NCBI GenBank assembly: GCA_023362775.1
Contig: JALMGJ010000001.1
Location: 88,538,501 to 88,602,500, forward strand
DNA: 64,000 bases
Origin: Charina bottae
Lineage: Eukaryota > Chordata > Lepidosauria > Squamata > Charinaidae
Direction: 5' to 3'
In this document: positions 1 through 11,479 of the stretch, in pieces
How positions within the stretch are numbered: position 1 is the stretch's first letter
Layout of the letters: every line of letters begins with the position of its first letter
The notes under the pieces: generated by a model
What the model was told of the DNA's origin: nothing
Database searches by the model: none
What the model saw: the letters and a program-made list of their open reading frames with translations, nothing else
Made by a program: the position numbers and the translations under genes

Positions 1-385
1 TCAGGACTCCAGACAGTAACTTCTCTGTATGTGGTCAGCTCAGTTTCCATCCAACTAACTCATTTAATGCTCAGCTTAACTCTATTGAATGAGATTTGAG
101 GGAAATGTTGACTGGATCATCTCCTTTGTAATGCAGCGTACCAAGTGCCAGCTCTCAGGAGATTCCTTTGAATTCCTTTCTCCCTTGTATTTTTGATTTC
201 AAAATTCAGAAGCCACACTGAATTATCTGTTCCTTTCTCCTTCTCTCTGATTTGTGGTATCAGCTAGAGTATGGTATATCCCATTGACTCATTAGAAAGC
301 AATGCTCAAAGAAGAATTCAGGGGGAATTATATTTCATTAGAGCTGTGCCACCTTTTGGTTTGCTTTGTTTCTTAACCAGAGTTG

Positions 386-427
<42 letters not shown>
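386..427. repeat. (TTG)n microsatellite
   Basis: About 14 perfect or near-perfect TTG units, read directly. Confidence 0.95.
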
Positions 428-2310
428 ATTAAACTAGGAGGTTTTAGGATATATTCCTATATTTTTCCTATGCTGGTTTCTTTTCAGATCATATAAATAT
501 TTTGCCTTTTGCTAATGGGAATGATTGAAGTGATAGATGATACAAGTTAACACAGTTTCTCAAAAGGTGAATACTTATTTTGAACTACTTCATGGCTATA
601 TAAGGAGCTGAAACTATCCTAAGAAAGTACACTAAAAAGATAAAGACTTCCTCAAGTAATGCACCCATGTGCATGTACTTTTCTTAGCATGGGTTGCCAC
701 TGCATTCTTCCAGGATGTTTCTACATCTTCTCAGTCTGATTTACAGCTCTAGGATTCCTGGTGATCTTGTGTCCAAGTATTAATGATTAATTCTTCAAGA
801 TTAGCCAAGTTCTTCCATTATTCTTCTCCCTACTGCAGTTTTATCTTCGCAGCAGGCCTGTGGGGTAAGGGAAGCTAAGAGAAAAGTGTGACTGCCCTAA
901 GATGAAGCATGGTGGGGGTGTTAGATTTGATCTCTGATGTCAGGGCAGGGCTGTGACTCCTACCCAACATTTTAAGCACTCCATGCTGGATTCTTAGCAT
1001 GCAGAAACCAATCATCTGGGCTTCTCTTGCTCACAGTACATCAGGGGTAGAAAAGTTCTTTGAGCCAGGCTCAGATTTGAAATTTTGAGAACATGTGGTG
1101 GGTGCGTTTACAAAATGATTGCCACAAGAGACTATCCTATGCTTAGTTATCCTGCATTTCCATAGAAGAGAAGTTGAAAGAGACTGGTATGGCTAAGGCT
1201 ACTTAGAGCACTAATGGCAGGCAATGAAACCATAAGCATTGTGTATTAAGACAGGAATGGATTAGCCAAATGAGAATATCAACTTCAAGACCAAAAGCTG
1301 GCCTCAAAAGGAAACAAAAAAAAAATCATGAAAGAACAAGCTCAAGTTGGTCTTTCCAGCAACAAATTGCAGTGGATAGCTGTTAACAATCATGGTTATA
1401 GCTCTAATGCCCAGGCTTACCTAATATCCCACTGAAAAAGTAGAAGCCATGTTTTAAGAAGGTGTGATTTGGCCAGCAGGATACATTCGGCTTCCTGGCC
1501 CCTTCTTTATTACGTACGTCCACATAGATAGTATCCACAGGGGTATCCATGGGGCGGGGGAGGAAGGAGTGAAGATGATGGCCACGACTATGTGACTGAA
1601 ACCCTGACCCCTTTTCATATGCAGTAGGACAAATAAAATAGGGGTAGACTTTAATCACATGGTCACAGCCACCATTTTTTACCCTCCCTGAAGATGACCT
1701 GATATATCATAATCCTTCATGTGATTTTTCAATACTTAATAAATCTCAGACACAAAAAAATTTTGACCTTAAGACTGCACATGTAGGACTGCAGTGAGAT
1801 TATTGTATGCACAAAGATGGAAAAATACATACACGTTTATTACAGCCCTACGGCCAGATACAATAAAATTATATAATAGCAACATTCTTACATTTATATA
1901 TATATAAAACAGACAAACAAACAAAAACAATTAGTATAATACTATCTAAAATTGATTTAGAATGAAAATACTAAAATAAATTGAAATAAAATACTATGTT
2001 AAGAAATTCTAAATCTAAGTGATGGTGTGGCGTATTGTGCAGATGGTAGCACAGAACTGGGCAACCTGGGAGGATATTGGAAAAATTTGGCAATACCTAC
2101 AATGGAGGAATGGTTGGTGAAGATGATAGAACTTGCTGAGATGGTCAAATTGACTGGTCCATAAAAAATGAACTTATGATCTATGATCTGTGGTTTTGAC
2201 AATTAGATAGGATAGATTATAGAAAGAAGAGAGTCATGATGTAGCTTTAGAGAAAGAAGTAAATTTACAATTGTTCTTATAACTGCTGTAAAGAAGATTG
2301 GAAGCCACTT

Positions 2311-2437
2311 CTTTATACCTTTTTTCTTTCTTTTCTATTTTTCTTCTACCTTTTTTCTTTCCCTTTTTCTTTTTGCACTGTAGCTTTCTTTTTTATTTCT
2401 TCCTTTTTCTTTTTTTCTTTCTTATTCTATATTAGTT
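2311..2437. repeat. polypyrimidine tract (CTTTT-rich)
   Basis: Almost uninterrupted C/T stretch with runs of TTTTTCTTT, ending just before the BovB target site. A T-rich target is compatible with target-primed insertion. Confidence 0.8.
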
Positions 2438-2454
2438 TGTATTAATTTTTACTC

Positions 2455-5400
2455 CTCCAGCAAAGGAGATCGTTACCTTGTCGTGGTGCTGGAGCTTGAG
2501 CACCTCAGTGAAACCATGAGCTAAACTGTGAAGGGACACCCAAGACGGGAAGGTCGTGGCAGAGAGGTCAGACTAAATACGATCCCTGGGGAAGGTAATG
2601 GCAACCCACCCCAGTATTCTTGCCATGAAAACTAAATGGATCAGTACAACCAAAGATATGTCGGTATACCATCGGAAGATGGGACTCCCAGGTCGGAAGA
2701 TGGTCAAAATGCTACTGGGGAGGAACAGAGGATACGTTCAACTAGCCCCAGATGTGATGACGCAGCTAGCTCAAAGCCGAAAGGACGGCTAGCGGCCGAC
2801 GGTGCTGGTGGTGAACGACGAATCCGATGTTCTAAAGATCAACACACCATAGGAACCTGGAATGTAAGATCTATGAGCCAGGGCAAATTGGATGTGGTTA
2901 TTGGTGAGATGTCAAGATTAAATATAGACATTTTAGGTGTCAGTGAACTGAAATGGACTGGGATGGGCCACTTCACATCAGATGACCACCAGATCTACTA
3001 CTGTGGACAAGAGGACCACAGAAGAAATGGAGTAGCCTTCATAATTAATAATAAAGTGGCTAAAGCAGTGCTTGGATACAATCCAAAAAACGATAGAATG
3101 ATCTCAATTCGAATTCAGGGTAAGCCATTTAACATCACAGTGATCCAAATATACGCCCCAACCACAGATGCTGAAGAAGCAGAAGTAGATCAGTTCTATG
3201 AGGATCTGCAGCACCTACTGGATAATACACCAAAAAGAGATGTTATTTTCATTACAGGAGACTGGAATGCTAAGGTGGGTAGTCAGACGACACCTGGTAT
3301 TACAGGCAAGCATGGTCTGGGAGAACAAAATGAAGCAGGACATAGGCTGATAGAATTTTGCCAAGACAACTCACTGTGCATAACAAACACTCTCTTCCAA
3401 CAACCTAAAAGACGACTTTATACATGGACTTCACCAGGTGGTCGACACCGAAATCAGATTGACTACATCCTTTGCAGCCAAAGGTGGCGGACATCTATAC
3501 AGTCGGTAAAAACAAGACCTGGAGCTGACTGTAGTTCAGATCACGAACTTCTTATTGCACAATTTAGAATCAGACTAAAGAGAATAGGGAAGACCCACAG
3601 ATCAGTTAGATATGAGCTCACTAATATTCCTAAGGAATATGCAGTGGAGGTGAAGAATAGATTTAAGGGACTAGATTTAGTAGATAGGGTCCCAGAAGAA
3701 CTATGGACAGAAGTTTGCAACATTGTTCAGGAGGCGGCAACAAAAAACGTCCCAAAGAAAAAGAAAACCAAGAAGGCAAGATGGCTGTCTGCTGAGACAC
3801 TGGAAGTAGCCCAAGAAAGAAGGAAAGCAAAAGGCAACAGTGATAGGGGGAGATATGCCCAATTAAATGCAAAATTCCAGAGGTTAGCCAGAAGAGATAA
3901 GGAATTATTTTTAAACAAGCAATGTGCGGAAGTGGAAGAAGACAATAGAATAGGAAGGACAAGAGACCTCTTCCAGAAAATTAGAAACATCGGAGGTAAA
4001 TTCCAGGCAAAAATGGGTATGATCAAAAACAAAGATGGTAAGGACCTAACAGAAGAAGAAGAGATCAAGAAAAGGTGGCAAGAATATACGGAAGATCTGT
4101 ATAGGAAGGATAATAATATTAGAGATAGCTTTGACGGTGTGGTCAGTGAGTTAGAGCCAGACATCCTGAAGAGTGAGGTTGAATGGGCCTTAAGAAGCAT
4201 TGCTAATAACAAGGCAGCAGGAGACGACGGTATCCCAGCTGAACTGTTTAAAATCTTGCAAGATGATGCTGTCAAGGTGATGCATGCCATATGCCAGCAA
4301 ATTTGGAAAACACAAGAATGGCCATCAGATTGGAAAAAATCAACTTATATCCACATACCAAAAAAGGGAAGCACTAAAGAATGTTCAAACTATCGAACAG
4401 TGGCACTTATTTCACATGCCAGTAAGATAATGCTCAAGATCTTGCAAGGTAGACTCCAGCAATTCATGGAGCGAGAATTGCCAGATGTACAAGCTGGGTT
4501 TAGAAAAGGCAGAGGAACTAGAGACCAAATTGCCAATATCCGCTGGATAATGGAGAAAGCCAGGGAATTTCAGAAAAACATCTATTTCTGTTTTATTGAC
4601 TATTCTAAAGCCTTTGACTGTGTGGATCATAACAAATTGTGGCAAGTTCTTGGTGGTATGGGGATACCAAGTCATCTTGTCTGCCTCCTGAGGAATCTGT
4701 ATAACGACCAAGTAGCAACGGTAAGAACAGAGCACGGAACAACGGACTGGTTTAAGATTGGGAAAGGAGTACGGCAGGGTTGTATACTCTCACCCTACCT
4801 ATTCAACCTGTACGCAGAACACATCATGCGACATGCTGGGCTTGAGGAATCCAAGGCTGGAGTTAAAATCGCTGGAAGAAACATTAACAATCTCAGATAT
4901 GCAGATGATACCACTTTGATGGCTGAAAGCGAGGAGGAGTTGAGGAGCCTTATGACGAAGGTGAAAGAAGAAAGTGCAAAAGCTGGGTTGCAGTTAAACC
5001 TCAAAAAAACCAAGATTATGGCAACCAGCTTGATTGATGACTGGCAAATAGAGGGAGAAAAAGTGGAGGCAGTGACAGACTTTGTATTTCTAGGCGCAAA
5101 GATTACTGCAGACGCTGACTGCAGCCAGGAAATCAGAAGACGTCTACTTCTTGGGAGGAGAGCAATGGCAAATCTTGATAAAATAGTTAAGAGCAGAGAC
5201 ATCACACTGACAACAAAGGTCCGCATAGTTAAAGCAATGGTTTTCCCTGTAGTAACCTATGGCTGTGAGAGCTGGACCATAAGGAAGGCTGAGCGAAGGA
5301 AGATAGATGCTTTTGAACTGTGGTGTTGGAGGAAAATTCTGAGAGTGCCTTGGACTGCAAGAAGATCAAACCAGTCCATACTCCAGGAAATAAAGCCAGA

Positions 5401-5676
5401 CTGCTCACTTGAGGGAATGATATTAAAGGCAAAACTGAAGTACTTTGGCCACGTAATGAGAAGACAGGATACCCTGGAGAAGAAGCTGATGCTAGGAATA
5501 GTGGAAGGCAAAAGGAAGAGGGGCCGACCAAGGGCAAGATGGATGGATGGTATTCTGGAGGTGACGGACTCAACCATTGGGGAGCTGGGGATGGTGACGG
5601 CCGACAGAAAGCTCTGGCGTGGACTGGTCCATGAAGTCACGAAGAGTCGGAAACGACTGAACGAATAAACAACAAC
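2455..5676 (+). mobile_element. full-length BovB (RTE clade) LINE, copy 1
   Basis: A 3222-bp element flanked by a perfect 11-bp TSD, aatttttactc, at 2444-2454 and 5677-5687. It begins with a short 5' leader (ctccagcaaaggagatcg), carries one long ORF (2636-5668) and ends shortly after the stop with ataaacaacaac, the short A/C-rich 3' end usual for RTE elements, with no long poly-A. Length is close to the 3.2 kb I recall for complete BovB. The perfect TSD and unbroken ORF indicate a recent insertion. Other copies of the same lineage in the window are 7534-8144 (internal fragment) and 34028-34318 (3' end). Confidence 0.93.
2636..5668 (+). CDS. BovB endonuclease-reverse transcriptase ORF, 1010 codons
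   Basis: Single polyprotein of a non-LTR retrotransposon that nicks DNA and reverse-transcribes its own RNA at the nick. The N-terminal apurinic-like endonuclease domain (about residues 70-310) has GTWNVRS (N76), SELKW (E104), IYAPT, GDWNAKVG (D209, N211), NQIDYI (D276) and SSDHELL (D302, H303), so the catalytic set appears complete. The reverse transcriptase domain (about 500-780) has FIDYSKAFDCVDH from residue 653, GVRQGCILSP from 711 and the active-site YADD at 755-758. A basic C-terminal region contains WTIRKAE, LKYFGHVMRRQ and GRPRARWMDGI and ends RKRLNE. No stop or frameshift interrupts it. The N-terminus is uncertain: the first 65 or so residues have no clear domain, and a 64-codon ORF from 2598 overlaps in another frame. 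Large antisense ORFs over this interval are shadows. Confidence 0.92.
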   Translation: MDQYNQRYVGIPSEDGTPRSEDGQNATGEEQRIRSTSPRCDDAASSKPKGRLAADGAGGERRIRCSKDQHTIGTWNVRSMSQGKLDVVIGEMSRLNIDILGVSELKWTGMGHFTSDDHQIYYCGQEDHRRNGVAFIINNKVAKAVLGYNPKNDRMISIRIQGKPFNITVIQIYAPTTDAEEAEVDQFYEDLQHLLDNTPKRDVIFITGDWNAKVGSQTTPGITGKHGLGEQNEAGHRLIEFCQDNSLCITNTLFQQPKRRLYTWTSPGGRHRNQIDYILCSQRWRTSIQSVKTRPGADCSSDHELLIAQFRIRLKRIGKTHRSVRYELTNIPKEYAVEVKNRFKGLDLVDRVPEELWTEVCNIVQEAATKNVPKKKKTKKARWLSAETLEVAQERRKAKGNSDRGRYAQLNAKFQRLARRDKELFLNKQCAEVEEDNRIGRTRDLFQKIRNIGGKFQAKMGMIKNKDGKDLTEEEEIKKRWQEYTEDLYRKDNNIRDSFDGVVSELEPDILKSEVEWALRSIANNKAAGDDGIPAELFKILQDDAVKVMHAICQQIWKTQEWPSDWKKSTYIHIPKKGSTKECSNYRTVALISHASKIMLKILQGRLQQFMERELPDVQAGFRKGRGTRDQIANIRWIMEKAREFQKNIYFCFIDYSKAFDCVDHNKLWQVLGGMGIPSHLVCLLRNLYNDQVATVRTEHGTTDWFKIGKGVRQGCILSPYLFNLYAEHIMRHAGLEESKAGVKIAGRNINNLRYADDTTLMAESEEELRSLMTKVKEESAKAGLQLNLKKTKIMATSLIDDWQIEGEKVEAVTDFVFLGAKITADADCSQEIRRRLLLGRRAMANLDKIVKSRDITLTTKVRIVKAMVFPVVTYGCESWTIRKAERRKIDAFELWCWRKILRVPWTARRSNQSILQEIKPDCSLEGMILKAKLKYFGHVMRRQDTLEKKLMLGIVEGKRKRGRPRARWMDGILEVTDSTIGELGMVTADRKLWRGLVHEVTKSRKRLNE

Positions 5677-5687
5677 AATTTTTACTC

Positions 5688-6330
5688 TTGTTTTTAAAAC
5701 TTTCAATAAAATTATTTTTTTAAAACAGGATGCACATGTAGGAAAGGAAAGGGCCCTTTTCTTGAGCTTTTCTTTGCTCTTAAGAACAGACAATGGTGTA
5801 TACCCATCTGGACATGGATAAGAATACACATGGCTAAGAAAAGAAGATATAACTCCAGTTCCCAATTCCCATTTCAGTCTGTTTATTAAAGAAACCAGCA
5901 GAAGGGAGTAAAAAATGATCAGTTGCTATTTAAAATAAATCCAAGTATACCTTTGCTAACTAAAACTTTTTCATGCTTGGCTAGCTAAACTTATCAGGAA
6001 CTTCTGAGGCATATCCTCAGGTAATCTTTGATTTTACAACATGGTTAGGGTTTTACTTTTTGCCAGCTGCTTGAAGACAAAGCAAATGTTCACCAAACAG
6101 GTTTCTAGAGAGGTAGGAATAGTTGGAAAGAAGTAAAATTCAAACTGTCTAATCAGCAGCTTGGCTGACTTGACAGGGGACTTCCAAGTGATTTCTTTTT
6201 TTTTTTAATTTATTAATTTTATTATTTAAAATATATATTAAACACATATAAACAATTATACATATACTTACAATGTGTACAACATATTTACATTTCAGGC
6301 ATCTTTACATACAAAAAAGAACAATAAAAA

Positions 6331-6391
<61 letters not shown>

Positions 6392-7100
6392 AATTTTTAA
6401 AAAATTGAAAAAATAAATGACAACATATATTATAGACTTTTAAAATACTTCCAGTTTTCTTCACGAAAAAAAAAATTGTTTCATATTTATTTACATAGCT
6501 TTTCTTATTCCTTCCCCCCCTTTTTCTTTCTTTTTTTTCCCTTTCGTATTACATTTTTATAATTATTTCATTATATTTCATAAATTTCAATATCTTATTC
6601 ATTCTAGATCTTCTAATACATTTACTTTTCTCTTATTTCTTCTTTCACTTATAATTTTATATGCTTAATTTGATCATGTATTCCTTTTGTGTATACTTTA
6701 AAAAGAGGGTTCCATATCAATTCATAGTCCTCCAATTCTTCATCTTTCATTAAATTTGTTAGTCTGTCCTAGATTTCTAAGGTTATAATTTTGGCACAAG
6801 GCTGATTGATAAGAGAAATCAATCTGGGATGTGGATACATGGAGATTTTAGTTTGGCTGTGTCTGGTTTTGTCCTTTGTTTGAGGCAGGGATAGGCAGTC
6901 CTTTGTCTACCAAGGGCCATACTTAATATTTGGGTGGGAGGACTGGAGGCTGCAAAGTGGGTGGGGCCACGCCACATGTGGGTGGACTAGGTGGGGAGGA
7001 GTTGTATGAGTTTCCCCTTTTTCTTAACTGTTATATGCCTGTTTTAGATCTTACAAGACGGCTTTCATCTGTTTCCCATCTCAAAATAGTGGGAAACTGC
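5688..7100. other. AT-rich intronic DNA with simple repeats
   Basis: No gene recognised. 6190-6790 is strongly A/T rich and contains an (AAAG)n tract at 6329-6391. Around 6886-6990 a G-rich segment begins with a hAT-like terminus (cagggataggcagtcc), but no matching right end was found. Confidence 0.5.
6329..6391. repeat. (AAAG)n microsatellite
   Basis: About 15 GAAA units read directly, within an A-rich tract. Confidence 0.93.
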
Positions 7101-7114
7101 CTTCCGTTTTCAGA

Positions 7115-7190
7115 GATTTTATTTATTATTTAAATTTGTAGCACCGCCCATCTCCTCTACACCAGGGAACTCTGGGCGATAATACTGACA
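7115..7190 (-). repeat. L2/CR1-group 3' tail fragment
   Basis: Contains tttaaatttgtagcaccg then cccatctcctctacacc and ctctgggcg, which recurs in many places here (for example 32165-32225, 33298-33370, 55590-55650) and is the complement of the 3' end of the LINE at 35285-37400. The original downstream element boundary is not clear. Confidence 0.6.
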
Positions 7191-7326
7191 GCTGCAAAAA
7201 TGGGACTGGGAAGGTCCCATGTTGCCTTGTTTTAAATGAAGTATCAATAGAGAGAAGAGGACTGGAACAGGTACTGGAGGACACCCTGAGGAGGGCAGTC
7301 ATATTAGTAAGAGGTCCTATCAATTA

Positions 7327-7533
7327 ATGGCTGAAAGTGTCATGGTGGGCTTGGATTCAGAGTCAGAAGGGCAGCCAGTTCCTGAAGTGGCCTTGGAGGA
7401 CGAGCAGTCAGCTCTGGGGTCACCGGACGAACAGCCGCCTGAGCAGGCAGAGGAGGCGGGGCTGGCCAGCGATCAGCGGGGACAGCTGCCGCTGCTCGCG
7501 GAAGATAAGGACTCGGAATTGCCACCCCCTCCA
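7327..7533 (+). other. GC-rich coding-like segment of unknown origin
   Basis: A distinctly GC-rich stretch in AT-rich surroundings. It is open from an ATG at 7327 and reads through into the adjacent BovB fragment, stopping at 7561-7563. The translation is acidic and low in complexity (DSESEGQ, EDEQSALGSPDEQPPEQAE), resembling disordered gag or ORF1-like regions of retroelements, but I do not recognise the family. It more likely comes from a transposon 5' region than from a host gene. Confidence 0.35.
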
Positions 7534-8144
7534 AACACTCTCTTCCAGCAACCTAAAATATGACTTTATACATGGACTTCACCAGATGGTCAACACCGAA
7601 ATCAGATTGACTACATCCTTTGTAGCCAAAGGTGGTGGACATCTATACGGTCGGTAAAAACAAGACCTGGAGCTGACTGTAGTTCAGATCACGAACTTCT
7701 TATTGCACAATTTAGAATCAGACTAAAAAGAATAGGGAAGACCCACAGATCAGTTAGATATGAGCTCACTAACATTCCTAATGAATATGCAGTGGAGGTG
7801 AAGAATAGATTTAAGGGACTAGATTTAGTAGATAGGGTCCCGGAAGAACTATGGACAGACATTCGCAACATTGTTCAGGAGGCAGCAACAAAAAACGTCC
7901 CAAAGAAAAAGAAAACCAAGAAGGCAAGGTGGCTGTCTGCTGAGACACTGGAAGTAGCCCAAGAAGGAAGGAAAGCAAAAGGCAACAGTGATAGGGGGAC
8001 ATATGCCCAATTAAATGCAAAATTCCAGAGGTTAGCCAGAAGAGATGAGGAATTATTTTTAAACAAGCAATGCGCGGAAGTGGAAGAAGATAATAGAATA
8101 GGAAGGACAAGAGACCTCTTCCAGAAAATTAGAAACATCGGAGG
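7534..8144 (+). mobile_element. internal BovB fragment, copy 2 (truncated at both ends)
   Basis: Nearly identical to 3387-3998 of the full-length BovB: it begins at aacactctcttccag (endonuclease region NTLFQQPK) and ends at aaacatcggaggtaa, before the reverse transcriptase. It contains the endonuclease motif SSDHELL in the 7680-7700 interval and a stop where copy 1 has Arg after QQPK. Loss of the 3' end is unusual for a LINE insertion, which normally loses its 5' end. It belongs to the same lineage as copy 1. Confidence 0.88.
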
Positions 8145-10239
8145 TAACTCCATGCATGGCCATCAGTCAGGTATACTCTTTTGCAAGACCCTACAGTAAG
8201 CAGAGGGTTGGTGTGCATGACCTCCCAAAATGTCTTTCCCCTTGAAAATTCTGTGATAATTCATACTATTTTGTTTACCTGTTAAAAAAAATCTTCAGAT
8301 CTCTGCAAATTAATATTGTTCAAATGACCAAGTGTGCAATGGCCTGAAGATACTTTGTGTGCTCTGCATTTGATTTACGCCTATGGACTAATACCACTCA
8401 AACTCATCTGGTTCTGTATATACAAAAATTATAGACTTGGGAGGGATTATAGAGAATGTGGAATAACTCTGATATCAGTACAGGCTGGCAAATGCTATCA
8501 TCCTTGTTCCTGCTCTAACCAAACAGGATTCTATTTACTTGACATATTTTCAGCAGGGCAACAAACAAGGCTTATTCAATTTTATCATCTGAACAACTCT
8601 GAGAGGCTGAATATAAATGACTTACCAAACGCTCCATAGTAGACTTGTTGATAGTTCAGGTATTTTAAGTGAGGCAAACCCTAAAGCTACTGTTACTATT
8701 TCAAAAGAAACTTCAGCTTCAGTAGGGAGACACATTGGGTATGAAAAGGGAGAAGAGAAAATAAAAGAATTTCCTGAAGATTTACCTCACTTACTTTTGG
8801 TGACAATACTGGAGACAGTTTATTTTATAAAAGGTTAGGGAACTTGTCTCTTCAGATGTATCTGAATTACAACTCTCCTGCTTTGAGATTTTAATAAAAA
8901 GGTCAAAAACATTATTAATAAATGAAAAATAAACTAAATGTCCAGGATCCCTCACCACTGGCTAAACCAGCTGGGCCTGTGGAAAGCTGTAGTTGAGCAA
9001 TATCTGCAGGGTCATAAAGATCCCCACCTATGTTGTAAATCCAGAAGAGAGGCCGCTTTTGAACATAAATTCCCTTTCCTGGATCAAGGCACAACTGTTT
9101 TGAATTCTTTGTGTTTTGAACATCAGTGTGTGTATCCTTGATTAGAACAGAGACCTGCTGATAACATTAATAATTATGTCTCAATATTTGAATTGCCTTC
9201 CATATACGTAAAGAATCTTTCTGGTGACAGGAAGGGAGAGTGTTTTCTGGATCTGCCCTTTTTCTCTTCCACCAGAAGAAATTATTAATGATAAGCATGA
9301 TGATATAAAGCCTCAGCTGATTGAAACTATTTCTTAATTATTAGGGCTGTTTAAATAAGGCACTCTAAGTAAATAAGGCACTCTAAGATTGGCATGGCTG
9401 CTTTGAGGCCCTCCAGAGGTCTTCTGGGCATGCATGTTCAGCAAATGGCTAGGAAAAAAAGCAGACAGTTCAACAGCACATGTGTACAAAACCAGTACAT
9501 TGAGTATGCTGGATTTACAAGAAGGATGGGAGTCTTGTAGCCCTATGGATGTTGCTAAACTACGGCTGTGTGTGCCCAGAAAATACTTTCAGTGAGTTAT
9601 CTCAAAAACATGACCAAACTTTGGGAGGTGTCAGGGAGATAACTGGTGAAGAAGGAGGAAGCTCCTTCCAGGGGAATAAACGCATGCTCAGTACTGAATC
9701 ACTTTGCCTTCCTCACAAGAGGCTGAAGAAGGCACCACCCTAATTTCTTGAGCCTTTTCTCTGAGCATTACTAGTTCATTTTAGGTTAGCTGGATTCTGT
9801 CTAGCAGAGTCGAACAATAAAACACCAGAGCCTGTACACCAAGTCTCAGTGTGTTCCTTCACTCGAAGTCAGGACAGGAGGTCACTGAAGCATCTGCATA
9901 GAACCTTTGAGAGGTATGGCTACTCTGTGGCTTCAAGGAGTAAATCTAAGAAGGACTGGAGAAGACAACTGAACATGGAAGATGGGAGGTCTCAAAGCTT
10001 CTCTCCAGAGGTCCTGTAGATCCTCACACCCTGGCCCCACCTCCTGCTTTGGGGCAGCGTCTTAGAAGAGTATCACAATCTATCTTCCAGGGGGCATGTT
10101 AGCTAACCTGTTTCCCCTTATGCCAGTGTTTGAAAGAGAGAGGCTATGCCAACCTGTACTAACTATCTAGCAATTAAAAGATGAAAATACAAAAAGTAAA
10201 ATAATTTCCATAATGCCACATTCTGTCCATTAGCATAGA
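8145..10239. other. intronic DNA, no gene recognised
   Basis: Short ORFs (for example 8334-8639, 8617-8838, 9549-9743) have no recognisable domain. No complete transposon was identified. Confidence 0.45.
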
Positions 10240-10247
10240 GGCTAAAG

Positions 10248-10506
10248 CAGAGCTTTCCAAACTGTGTGTCGGGACATGTTATAGTGTCGGCTGCAGTGTC
10301 TGGGTGTGTCGCGGCTGCTGCTGCCTCTGAGCCCTGCCAGGATTCTACGCAGGTCCTAGTGCCTGCCTTGTGCCTGGCTGCCTCCAAACCTGCTGTGATT
10401 CTACGCAGGTCCTAGTGCCTGCCTTGTGCCCTACTGTAAGAGTGTGTCACGAAATGATGCATGTCTAAAAAGTGTGTCACCAACATGAAAAGTTTGGAAA
10501 GCTCTG
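10248..10506 (+). mobile_element. hAT-type miniature element, copy 1
   Basis: A 259-bp GC-rich element with inverted termini cagagctttccaaact / agtttggaaagctctg and a perfect 8-bp TSD ggctaaag at 10240-10247 and 10507-10514. Eight-base duplications and CAG...CTG ends are typical of hAT transposons. The interior has GTGTGTCG-type motifs and two copies of a unit containing aggtcctagtgcctgcc. There is no transposase, so it is non-autonomous. Confidence 0.9.
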
Positions 10507-10514
10507 GGCTAAAG

Positions 10515-11479
10515 GATTGGGAAATAGACAAATCTTACAAGAGAAAAGAAAATAAACTTTATTTTAAAATATAATACCTCTTTTTTACTATAAAGATTAA
10601 AATGCAAAGTTAATGGTAAAGGAGGTAAAATACAGAGCTGTTCAAGTCACAGACAGATTTAAAAGACACTGTAATAGGAAAAAAAAACCCTAAAGAAAAT
10701 ATAAAACTCCAGCCAGACTATGGGATGGCACTGTTCTACTACAAATGACTGCTTTCTGATAGGATTTTAGAAGAAATTCTGCAAACATTATTATTTCAAA
10801 TCATAATATTAAAAAACATATTTCCATGCACATGCCTGATATATGCACAAAAGAAAGTTTACATAAAACCCCAGCTTTGTATCTTACACAGAAAATTAAA
10901 GACAATGAGATAATGAGACAGTAACACAGTACCAAAAAAAAAAAATCTAAATCCTAACACAAACTCTGTTAGACTTGTTACCTATTTCTACCATAATAGA
11001 ATCACCTTGAAACAGACATTCCATCTGTTTCAATCGCCTGGGCTTCTCAGTTTTAATCAAATGCTATGGGGACATGGTAACCCCACTCTTTTCTATCCTC
11101 TATCCATACCGTTATCCAAGAGTGTGCCCCTAGTTTTAAAGTTTTTCTATTTGCAGCAGAGGTAGGGGCTAGAGTTATTTGACTCAGTATGTGAGCCATG
11201 TCTTACAGGAATGTGGATTGTAGATCTGTGCCTATGGGAATGTGTATTTGTATCTGAGATGGTAGCTTGTTATATGGTGACCCCACTGGTCGCGGTAATC
11301 CAGTCAGGGAGAAAATGAGGCAGACTATGTTTAGAGCAACTTTTCTAGCCCCCTCCCCATATGGGGTGAGCAGAGTGGATCCTAAATAGGGCTGCTCAGT
11401 CGTGGATACAGCTGCCAAACTACTCAACTGCCTCAAACCTTGAGTCAGGATGACTGAATCTGTATCCACCCTTCTAGCT
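10515..11479. other. intronic DNA, no gene recognised
   Basis: AT-rich; an A-run occurs near 10936-10947. No coding or repeat family recognised. Confidence 0.45.

Larger units (their letters stand above)
1..2443. other. intron-like unique DNA, no gene recognised
   Basis: No coding segment with family similarity is visible on either strand, and short ORFs here look random. A (TTG)n microsatellite lies at 386-427 and a long C/T-rich stretch at 2311-2437. This would be part of XKR6 intron 1 if exon 1 lies upstream. Confidence 0.5.

Noticed and set aside
3727..5865. Several antisense ORFs of 100-200 codons across the BovB copy
   Set aside because: Shadows of the BovB frame; the same antisense ORFs recur at the other BovB copies and have no domain.
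7327..7563. A 78-codon ORF that could be taken for a small acidic host protein
   Set aside because: It crosses the junction into a BovB fragment and has no splice or conservation evidence; more likely chance or transposon-derived.
9780..9900. aataaaacaccagagcctg resembling the end of a retroviral LTR
   Set aside because: No paired LTR, primer-binding site or viral coding sequence was found nearby, so the resemblance is too weak.
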